Source: CAYLZW01 sp964388085 (GTDB lineage: Bacteria > Myxococcota > UBA727 > CAYLZW01). From it: a DNA stretch of 8,235 nt. Shown here piece after piece: positions 1 through 4,874 of the stretch. The DNA lies in assembly GCA_964388085.1 (NCBI GenBank), contig CAYLZW010000259.1, forward strand, positions 1 to 8,235, in the 5' to 3' direction. The notes below the pieces were generated by a model that searched no databases, was not told the origin of the DNA, and saw only the letters and a program-made list of their open reading frames with translations. The position numbers and the translations under genes were made by a program. Positions within the stretch are counted from its first letter, which is position 1. Each line of letters opens with the position of its first letter.

Positions 1-463
1 GGGCCTTCCCGCCCGGATCTGCTGGCTCGGCTACGGCGACCGCGCCAAGGCGGGCCGGATCTTCAACGACCTCGTCCGCACCGGGAAGGTCAAGGCGCCG
101 ATCGTCATCGGCCGCGATCACCTCGACTGCGGCTCGGTCGCCTCGCCGAACCGCGAGACCGAGGCCATGAAGGACGGCTCCGACGCCATCGCCGACTGGC
201 CGATCCTCAACGCGATGATCAACGCGGTGAACGGCGCGTCGTGGGTGAGCTTCCACCACGGCGGCGGCGTCGGCATGGGCTACTCGCTGCACGCCGGGCA
301 GGTCATCGTCGCCGACGGCAGCGACGCTGCGGCGAGGCGCCTCGAGCGCACGCTGCTCGGCGATCCCGCCATGGGCGTCCTGCGCCACGCGGACGCGGGC
401 TACGACGAGGCCGTCGCTTGCGCGAAGGAGCGCGGCGTGAAGATCCCCGGGGTGACGATGTGA
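1..463 (+). CDS. hutU: Urocanate hydratase (urocanase), C-terminal part, 5' truncated by window
   Basis: This is the last 153 codons of urocanase, read from base 2 to the TGA at 461-463. The enzyme hydrates urocanate to 4-imidazolone-5-propionate, the second step of histidine degradation, in the cytoplasm with tightly bound NAD+. The fragment opens in the family signature GLPARICW, whose Cys (bases 20-22) is the conserved active-site cysteine. It continues with the highly conserved blocks VIGRDHLDCGSVASPNRET, DGSDAIADWPILNA, SFHHGGGVGMGYS and GVLRHADAGYDEA, all in the usual order and spacing, ending about where the family ends. Full-length urocanases are roughly 550 residues, so about 400 residues lie left of the window. 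The next gene, hutI, begins inside the last codons, so the two are co-transcribed and probably translationally coupled. There is no sign of degradation. Identification rests on family motifs recognised by eye and is very secure. Confidence 0.97.
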   Translation, partial: GLPARICWLGYGDRAKAGRIFNDLVRTGKVKAPIVIGRDHLDCGSVASPNRETEAMKDGSDAIADWPILNAMINAVNGASWVSFHHGGGVGMGYSLHAGQVIVADGSDAAARRLERTLLGDPAMGVLRHADAGYDEAVACAKERGVKIPGVTM

Positions 464-1689
464 CGGCGCGACCGGCGCTCGTCGTCCGCAACATCGGCGC
501 GCTGTACACGATGGCGGGTGACGACGGCGCGCCCCTCGGCGTCGTGACGGACGCGGTCGTTCACGTCGACGACGACGGGCGCTTCTCGTACGTGGGCGCC
601 GCGCGAGACGCTCCGCACACAGGCCCGGACGCGCCGGTGCTCGACGCGAAGGGGAACGTCGCGCTGCCAGGCCTCATCGACTGTCACACGCACCTGATCT
701 TCGCCGGCAGCCGGGCGGAAGAGTTCGCCCTGCGCTCGCGAGGCGCGACGTACGCCGAGATCATGGCGGCGGGCGGCGGCATCGTGAACACCATGCGGGC
801 CGTGCGGGGCGCGAGCGAAGAGCAGCTCGTCGAGCTCGCCCGCCCTCGCCTCGCGAGCATGCTGCAGCGCGGGGTCACCCTGGTGGAGGCGAAGAGCGGC
901 TATGGCCTGACGCTAGAGGACGAGCTCAAGTCCCTGCGGGCCATGAAGACGCTCAGCCGCGCGCAGCCCGTCGAGGTGAGCCCGACGTTCCTCGGCGCGC
1001 ACGCCCTGCCGCCCGAGTACGCCGGCCGCCGGGACGCGTACGTCGACCTCGTGTGTGACGAGATGCTGCCGGCGGTGACGAACGAGCAGCTCGCGCGCGC
1101 GTGCGACATCTTCGTCGAGAACGGCGCCTTCAGCGTGGACGACGGGCGCCGCGTGCTGACGAAGGCGAAGGACCTCGGCCTCGAGGTGCGCATCCACGCC
1201 GAGCAGCTCTCGCGCTCGGGCGGCGCACAGCTCGCCGCGGAGCTCGGCTGCTTGAGCGCCGGTCACCTCGAGCACGCCAATGACGACGACATCGCGGCCC
1301 TCGCGGAGGCGGGCGTGGTCGCGGAGGTGCTCTCGATCGCGCAGGTGTTCCTCGGCATGGAGCAGCGCATCCCCGGGAGAAGGCTCGCGGACGCGGGCGT
1401 GCCCGTCGCGGTGGCGACCGATCTGAACCCGGGCTCGGCCAACTCGGCCGACCTCCACCTCGCCGCCGGGCTCGCCGTCACCATGTGCGGGCTCAGCGCC
1501 GACGAGACGCTGCTCGGCATCACGAAGAACGCCGCGCGCGCGCTCGGGCGCGATGACGTCGGGACCGTGCAGGTAGGGAAGCGCGCGGACCTCTGCGTGC
1601 TCGACACGGCGACGGTCTACGACCTCGTGTACGAGTGGGGACGAAACCACGTCGCCGCCGTCGTCGCGCAGGGCCGCTTGGTGGTGTGA
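460..1689 (+). CDS. hutI: Imidazolonepropionase (Zn/Fe amidohydrolase of histidine degradation)
   Basis: The 409-residue enzyme hydrolyses 4-imidazolone-5-propionate to N-formimino-L-glutamate, the third Hut step. I chose GTG at 460 because it overlaps the hutU TGA by 4 bases (GTGA) and gives a normal family length. The open frame extends further left, but only through hutU sequence. Amidohydrolase features are complete: the first strand ends in LPGLIDCHTH with metal ligands H76 and H78. R85 and Y148 (KSGYGL) sit where the family binds substrate. H181 (FLGAHALPPEYAGR) and H246 (IHAEQ) follow, then H269 (GHLEH) and the metal-binding D321 in ATDLNPGS. The C-terminal part returns to the small beta domain (VGKRADLCVLD). 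The segment after H269, VLSIAQVFLGMEQR, differs from the more usual family wording, but no catalytic position is lost. No clear Shine-Dalgarno lies upstream of the GTG, which fits coupling to hutU. The stop is 3 bases from the stop of the convergent membrane-protein gene. Confidence 0.96.
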   Translation: MTARPALVVRNIGALYTMAGDDGAPLGVVTDAVVHVDDDGRFSYVGAARDAPHTGPDAPVLDAKGNVALPGLIDCHTHLIFAGSRAEEFALRSRGATYAEIMAAGGGIVNTMRAVRGASEEQLVELARPRLASMLQRGVTLVEAKSGYGLTLEDELKSLRAMKTLSRAQPVEVSPTFLGAHALPPEYAGRRDAYVDLVCDEMLPAVTNEQLARACDIFVENGAFSVDDGRRVLTKAKDLGLEVRIHAEQLSRSGGAQLAAELGCLSAGHLEHANDDDIAALAEAGVVAEVLSIAQVFLGMEQRIPGRRLADAGVPVAVATDLNPGSANSADLHLAAGLAVTMCGLSADETLLGITKNAARALGRDDVGTVQVGKRADLCVLDTATVYDLVYEWGRNHVAAVVAQGRLVV

Positions 1690-1692
1690 GCG

Positions 1693-2184
1693 TCAGCCGG
1701 CGTCGTTCGCGTCGTCTGCCTTCGCGAGCGTGAGCGACCTCGCTTCGCTCGCGGGCGCGCCAAACACCTCCCGACGGGTGCCGGGCAACAGCAGCACGAC
1801 GACGAGCAGCGCCGCGATGAAGGTGCCGACGAAGGCGTACGCGAGCGAGGCCACCGCGAACGCGAGCAGGAGGGTCCAGCCGAGCGGACGGCGGGCGATG
1901 AACAGCCCGAGCCCGACGAAGCCGAGCAGGCCGAGCACGAGAAAGAGCGGCGCCGCCAGGTTCGGGTGCAGGCCGAGCGAGGTGAGCGCGAGCGCCCAGG
2001 GGCCGTACTCGACGAGCCGGCCGTCCTCGAGCGGGACGACGACGCCATCGGCGACCATGGCCTCCGCCTCCGTGAGCACCGGCGCCACGAAGCTGCCCGT
2101 CGTCAGACAGTGGACAGCGTCCCAGACGAACCAGAGCGCGAGCGCGAGGCTCGCCATCATGACGACGCGGCGACGCAGGCTCAT
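1693..2184 (-). CDS. Small integral membrane protein of unknown function (about four helices)
   Basis: I do not recognise this 163-residue protein. It has a basic start (MSLRRRV), then a hydrophobic helix at about 7-26. A polar, probably extracytoplasmic loop with acidic residues follows at about 38-60. Then come a moderately hydrophobic stretch (62-72) and a cluster of strong membrane segments at about 77-97, 101-118 and 119-134. The tail (135-163) is polar and charged. The ATG overlaps the stop of the upstream CoA-transferase gene as ATGA, and AAGGGGAG (2187-2194) lies just before it. The two are therefore very probably one transcript with coupled translation. Conservation of that link elsewhere would be the best clue to function. 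The topology is my reading of hydrophobicity, not a prediction run. An open frame on the opposite strand exists but lacks coding character. The stop is 3 bases from that of hutI. Confidence 0.8.
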   Translation of the reverse strand: MSLRRRVVMMASLALALWFVWDAVHCLTTGSFVAPVLTEAEAMVADGVVVPLEDGRLVEYGPWALALTSLGLHPNLAAPLFLVLGLLGFVGLGLFIARRPLGWTLLLAFAVASLAYAFVGTFIAALLVVVLLLPGTRREVFGAPASEARSLTLAKADDANDAG

Positions 2185-3347
2185 GGCTCCCCTTCCGGCA
2201 CGGCTCGCTCGACGACGTCATGGTCGACGCCCCAGCCGAGCAGCACCTCGCGCGTGTCCTGTCCGAGCATCGGCGCCGGACGCTCGGCCGCTTGCGACAG
2301 CCGCAGCGGTGTCCGAGGCAGCGGGATACGCTCTCCGCCCACGTCGACGATGGTAGCGACGCCGCGCGTGGCCAACTGCGGATCCCATCGCCCTACGTCC
2401 TCGGGCGCGCGCACGGGCTCTACGCAGACGTCGTGCGCGCGAAAGAATTCTTCCCACTCGGCCGTCGTCTTTTCCGCGAGCTTCGCCGTCACCCGCGCGC
2501 GGACGAGCTCACCCTCGTCATCGAGCGCGAAGCCCTGGTCACGGAGCTCTTCGAGGCCGAGCGCGCTCGTGAAGCCAAGCCAGAACTTGGGCTCGAGCGC
2601 ACCGACGGCGAGGTGGCCGTCCTTCGTCGGGTAGACGCCGTAGCAAGGCACCGCGCCCGCCAGGATGTCGTTGCCCGCACCGACGGCCTCCGACGACGAC
2701 GCGTGTCGCGCCAGCGGCATCACCAGCATGGCGTGCGCGCCCTCGGTCATGGACACGTCGATGACGCTGCCTCGCCGCGTGTGCTCGCGCGCGAACAGCG
2801 CGCTCACGATCTGCAGCGCCGCCGGCCAGGAGCCACCGACGAGGTCCGCCACCTGCACGGGCAGCACCGCCGGCTCCTTCATCATGCCGAGCACGCCCGC
2901 GCGCGCGGCGTAGTTGATGTCGTGACCGGCCCGCAGCCGGTCGGGGCCGTCCTGTCCGTAGCCGCTGATGCGGCAGACGACGAGGCGCGGGTTCGCCTCG
3001 AGCAGGGCCTCCGGCGCGAAGCCCATGCGCTCGAGCACGCCCGGACGGAAGCTCTCGACGAGCACGTCCGCGTGCGCGAGCAATTGCCGGAGCGCTGCCT
3101 TGCCGTCGTCGCTGCGAAGGTCGAGCGCGACGCTTCGTTTGCCGCGGTTCAGCGCGTGGAAGGTGACGCCCTGCCCGTCGCTCGCGTGCGGCGGCAGGTG
3201 GCGCACCATGTCGCCCCCCTTGTGATCCTCGACGCGCACGACGTCCGCGCCGAGGTCCGCGAGCAAGAGCGTGCAGTAGGGCCCGGGAAAGAGCCGGGAG
3301 AGGTCCACGACCTTCACCCCGGCCAGCGGAGCGCCGTTGTCGGTCAT
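2181..3347 (-). CDS. Family III CoA-transferase (CaiB/BaiF), alpha-methylacyl-CoA racemase type
   Basis: This 388-residue cytoplasmic enzyme belongs to the CaiB/BaiF family, which moves CoA between carboxylic acids or epimerises 2-methylacyl-CoA thioesters. The N-terminal CoA-binding part shows the family start GVKVVDLSRLFPGPYCT, the adjoining LADLGADVVRVE, then LNRGKRSVALDL and VESFRPGVLERMG. H142 and D143 in AGHDINYAARAGVLG, and D168 in VADLVGGS, match the catalytic His/Asp positions of the racemase branch. Family III transferases in the strict sense use only the Asp as nucleophile. VYPTKDGHLAVGALEPKFW (from about 238) and the C-terminal GQDTREVLLGWG complete the fold. I chose the ATG at 3345-3347 (MTDNGAPLAG) because it begins 10 residues before the conserved block. 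The frame stays open 28 residues further upstream, but that stretch is Pro/Arg/Ala-rich and not family-like. Substrate is unknown; racemase of branched acyl-CoA is the best guess. It is translationally coupled to the membrane gene downstream. Confidence 0.93.
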   Translation of the reverse strand: MTDNGAPLAGVKVVDLSRLFPGPYCTLLLADLGADVVRVEDHKGGDMVRHLPPHASDGQGVTFHALNRGKRSVALDLRSDDGKAALRQLLAHADVLVESFRPGVLERMGFAPEALLEANPRLVVCRISGYGQDGPDRLRAGHDINYAARAGVLGMMKEPAVLPVQVADLVGGSWPAALQIVSALFAREHTRRGSVIDVSMTEGAHAMLVMPLARHASSSEAVGAGNDILAGAVPCYGVYPTKDGHLAVGALEPKFWLGFTSALGLEELRDQGFALDDEGELVRARVTAKLAEKTTAEWEEFFRAHDVCVEPVRAPEDVGRWDPQLATRGVATIVDVGGERIPLPRTPLRLSQAAERPAPMLGQDTREVLLGWGVDHDVVERAVPEGEP

Positions 3348-3450
3348 CAGCGCACCCGCAGGGACGCGCGCGACGCGCGGAGCGCATGGAGCGCGCGAGG
3401 GGGGAGGGAGCTTCTCGGGACCCAGGCCCACTGTGTTTCAAAACGCAGCG

Positions 3451-3476
3451 CGAGAGGGGGCTGACGCCCCCTCTCG
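3451..3476 (-). terminator. Candidate hairpin terminator downstream of the SCP2 gene
   Basis: A perfect 10-bp inverted repeat, CGAGAGGGGG / CCCCCTCTCG, encloses a 6-base loop (CTGACG). It sits 5 bases beyond the SCP2 stop codon. On the minus strand it is followed by seven bases (CGCTGCG) and then only four T's, so it is a strong stem with a poor and displaced T-tract. It probably separates the SCP2 transcript from the CoA-transferase gene that begins about 100 bases further on. Rho-assisted termination or a 3'-end stabilising hairpin are alternatives. Confidence 0.5.
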
Positions 3477-3481
3477 GAGAG

Positions 3482-3802
3482 CTAGCTCAGCAAGCCCTGG
3501 AGCTTCATCGCGAGCGACATATCGCCCTTCACCTTGAGCTTGCCCTGCATGAACGCCGCGGTCGGGTTCATCTTGCCGCTGGCGATGGCGACCCAGTCCT
3601 CGGCCTTCGGCACCGTGATGGTGCACTTCGCCTCGCCCTCGCCCTCGGAGATCCAGGGCGCGCTCTCCTTGGTCAGGTCCGCGAACCACTTGCCGCCGTC
3701 GTCACCGCCGATGTCGAAGAGGTACGAGGCGTTGATCTTCTTCGCCTTCTCGGGGTTCAGGCGCGCTTCCATGTCGGTGAAGACCTGCTTGACGTCGCTC
3801 AT
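3482..3802 (-). CDS. SCP2 sterol-binding domain protein, stand-alone lipid carrier
   Basis: The 106-residue protein is a single SCP2 (sterol carrier protein 2) domain from end to end. This fold has a hydrophobic tunnel that holds fatty acyl-CoA, sterols or phospholipid. The pattern is the classic one: an N-terminal helix (VKQVFTDMEARLN), then strands YLFDIGG and KWFADLT. A strand CTITVPKAEDWVAIASGKM follows, then NPTAAFMQGKLKVKGDMSLAMKLQGLL at the C-terminus, the most diagnostic stretch. There is no signal peptide, so it should be cytoplasmic. The ATG is preceded by GAGGAGAG (3806-3813), a good Shine-Dalgarno. Next on the same strand is a racemase-like CoA-transferase, which suggests branched or sterol-like acyl-CoA metabolism, but a hairpin lies between them. 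The true ligand cannot be read from sequence. Domain identity is secure. Confidence 0.93.
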   Translation of the reverse strand: MSDVKQVFTDMEARLNPEKAKKINASYLFDIGGDDGGKWFADLTKESAPWISEGEGEAKCTITVPKAEDWVAIASGKMNPTAAFMQGKLKVKGDMSLAMKLQGLLS

Positions 3803-3820
3803 GGGCTCTCCTCGTAGGGG

Positions 3821-3838
3821 GTTGACTCAGATGTCAAC
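3821..3838. promoter_or_regulatory. Perfect GTTGAC-N6-GTCAAC palindrome, possible operator
   Basis: An 18-base perfect inverted repeat with 6-base arms GTTGAC and GTCAAC and spacer TCAGAT lies 19 bases before the SCP2 start codon. It falls where the predicted transcript begins, a usual place for a dimeric repressor site. The TGTCAA on its right side recurs at 3867-3872 as the -35 of the candidate promoter, so the site could instead be an additional promoter element. No cognate regulator can be named. Confidence 0.4.
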
Positions 3839-3844
3839 ACTGGA

Positions 3845-3872
3845 AACGTACACCGGCCGGACCGGCTGTCAA
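3845..3872 (-). promoter_or_regulatory. Candidate sigma-70-type promoter of the SCP2 gene
   Basis: On the minus strand a consensus -35 TTGACA (3872-3867) is followed after 16 bases by TACGTT (3850-3845), which keeps the T, A and final T of the -10 consensus. Initiation would fall near 3838, about 36 bases before the SCP2 ATG and at the edge of the GTTGAC palindrome. The -35 is a perfect match; the -10 is only partial. Confidence 0.45.
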
Positions 3873-3899
3873 TCGCCTTCGGCTCCGGACGTGGGACGC

Positions 3900-3923
3900 T
3901 ATAACGGGTCCACGCCAAGGGAG
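3900..3923 (+). promoter_or_regulatory. -10-like box and strong ribosome-binding site of the lipoprotein gene
   Basis: TATAAC at 3900-3905 is a good -10 match in otherwise GC-rich sequence. No convincing -35 lies 16-18 bases upstream. AAGGGAG at 3917-3923, five bases before the ATG at 3929, is a strong Shine-Dalgarno and fixes that start. The predicted leader is therefore only about 17 bases long. Transcription would diverge from the SCP2 promoter. Confidence 0.4.
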
Positions 3924-3928
3924 ACGAG

Positions 3929-4324
3929 ATGTCCAGGACGCCGCACAACCTTCGCCCGAGCTCCTGGTGCGCCGCGCGCCTCTTGCGCGTCGTCCTCGCC
4001 GCGGCCCCCGCGGTCGTCGTGCTGGCCACGGGGTGCGAGCCGGTGAAGCTGCCGCACGAGCAGCCGGGGCCCGCGGGCTGCGGCATGCGAGATCCGCGCG
4101 ACACGGCGCCCGGCATGCTCTCCATCGCGCAGAAGGAGGCCTTCCGGCAGAACGGCAGCCCCGACGAGGTGGTGCCCAACAAGGCAGGCGGCCTCGACTG
4201 GCGCTTTCGCCGATCCTCCGGCTCCGTGTTCGGCGAGCAGCAGACCATCGAGATCCTGAGCTTCGACAAGGACGGCATCCTGGTCGGACGCGACACCGAG
4301 GTCCTGCGCAAGCTCGGCAAGTAG
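3929..4324 (+). CDS. Small putative lipoprotein of unknown function
   Basis: The 131-residue protein has a basic N-terminus (residues 1-20, with several Arg), then a hydrophobic run LLRVVLAAAPAVVVLATG ending at C36. This fits a signal peptide cleaved by lipoprotein signal peptidase. The lipobox is ATG-C, with Ala rather than Leu at -3, so it is acceptable but not ideal. The mature part of about 96 residues begins EPVKLPHEQPGPAGCG. It then carries a short helix (SIAQKEAFRQNG), a GSPDEVV turn, LDWRFRR and QTIEILSFDKDGILVGRD. This order of helix, turn and two strands loosely recalls the BamE/SmpA-type fold, but that is a weak resemblance seen by eye. A second Cys (C51) is present. The gene stands alone, starting from its own -10-like box and ribosome site, 125 bases from the divergent SCP2 gene. 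Function unknown. Confidence 0.78.
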   Translation: MSRTPHNLRPSSWCAARLLRVVLAAAPAVVVLATGCEPVKLPHEQPGPAGCGMRDPRDTAPGMLSIAQKEAFRQNGSPDEVVPNKAGGLDWRFRRSSGSVFGEQQTIEILSFDKDGILVGRDTEVLRKLGK

Positions 4325-4368
4325 CAGCGCTCGACCGCAGGCACACGCGGGATCGAGTGGCGAGGCAG

Positions 4369-4389
4369 ATACATGTATGTTACATGCAT
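4369..4389. promoter_or_regulatory. 21-bp near-perfect palindrome, predicted MarR operator
   Basis: The core CATGTA-TGT-TACATG is a perfect inverted repeat with 6-base arms (4372-4386). Two further pairs outside one mismatch extend it to 21 bases (4369-4389). It is a sharply AT-rich island in GC-rich surroundings and ends 5 bases before the ATG of a MarR-family gene. MarR dimers usually bind palindromes of this size in their own promoters. A -10-like TATGTT (4376-4381) lies inside it, so bound repressor would block polymerase. Confidence 0.75.
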
Positions 4390-4394
4390 TTTAG

Positions 4395-4874
4395 ATGGCT
4401 GCCTCCCATGCCCCCGCTGACCCGTCCCTGGCGGCGCTCGACGACGCGCTGATCTCGCTGCGCCGTCCGATGCTCAAGCCCGGCCACCGGCAGGCGCTGT
4501 TCGCGCGCATCGGCGCCGCCGTGGAGGCCGCCACCGTGCGCACGCTTCACGTCGTGCAGGCGGGGCTCGAGGGCTCCCGCCCCTCGGTGGCGGACGTGGC
4601 CGAGGCGCTCTCCATCGACCCCTCCACCGCGAGCCGCCTCGTGCAGCAGACGGTGGCGGCCGGCTACGTCAGCCGGATCCCCGACGCGAACGACAAGCGC
4701 CGCAGCACGCTCGCTCTCACCGACGATGGCCGGGAGATCCTGCGACGCTCGCACGAGGTCCGCCGCGAGTGGCTGCGTGACGTCACGCGCGACTGGTCCG
4801 ACGACGAGGTCCTGCTGCTCGCCCAACTCCTCCATCGCCTGCGCGACGACATCGACGCTCTCGAGGTCCCATGA
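4395..4874 (+). CDS. MarR-family transcriptional regulator
   Basis: The 159-residue protein is a winged-helix regulator of the MarR type, which as a dimer represses neighbouring genes until a small molecule binds. The N-terminal helices (about 12-58) would form part of the dimer interface. A winged helix-turn-helix spans about 63-112: SVADVAEALSID, recognition helix PSTASRLVQQTVAAG, and wing SRIPDANDKRRSTLALTDDG. C-terminal helices to 157 complete the dimer region. The ATG at 4395 is immediately preceded by an in-frame TAG (4392-4394), so the start cannot lie further upstream. There is no Shine-Dalgarno: the preceding bases are the operator and TTTAG, so the messenger is probably near-leaderless. 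Met26 is a possible but less likely start. The stop overlaps the next ATG (ATGA), so regulator and efflux pump are one operon. Its ligand is unknown, probably a toxic compound or drug exported by the pump. Confidence 0.93.
   Translation: MAASHAPADPSLAALDDALISLRRPMLKPGHRQALFARIGAAVEAATVRTLHVVQAGLEGSRPSVADVAEALSIDPSTASRLVQQTVAAGYVSRIPDANDKRRSTLALTDDGREILRRSHEVRREWLRDVTRDWSDDEVLLLAQLLHRLRDDIDALEVP

Noticed and set aside
241..459. Upstream in-frame extension of the hutI frame through hutU
   Set aside because: The extension translates as an Arg-rich shadow of urocanase sequence. The GTG at 460 with the GTGA overlap gives a normal-length HutI.
3348..3431. 28-residue N-terminal extension of the CoA-transferase, starting from an ATG at 3429-3431
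   Set aside because: The added stretch is Pro/Arg/Ala-rich and unlike the family, whose conserved block begins 10 residues after the internal ATG at 3345-3347.
2220..3464. Plus-strand 414-residue open frame opposite the CoA-transferase
   Set aside because: It is a low-complexity Arg/Ala/Glu shadow. The minus strand carries the recognisable CaiB/BaiF enzyme.
3479..3488. 10-base palindrome GAGCTAGCTC overlapping the SCP2 stop codon
   Set aside because: It is short, lies across the stop codon rather than in a promoter, and is best regarded as chance.
4329..4357. Possible hairpin terminator after the lipoprotein gene (CTCGA / TCGAG arms)
   Set aside because: The arms are only five bases, the loop is long and no T-tract follows, so it is not distinguishable from chance.
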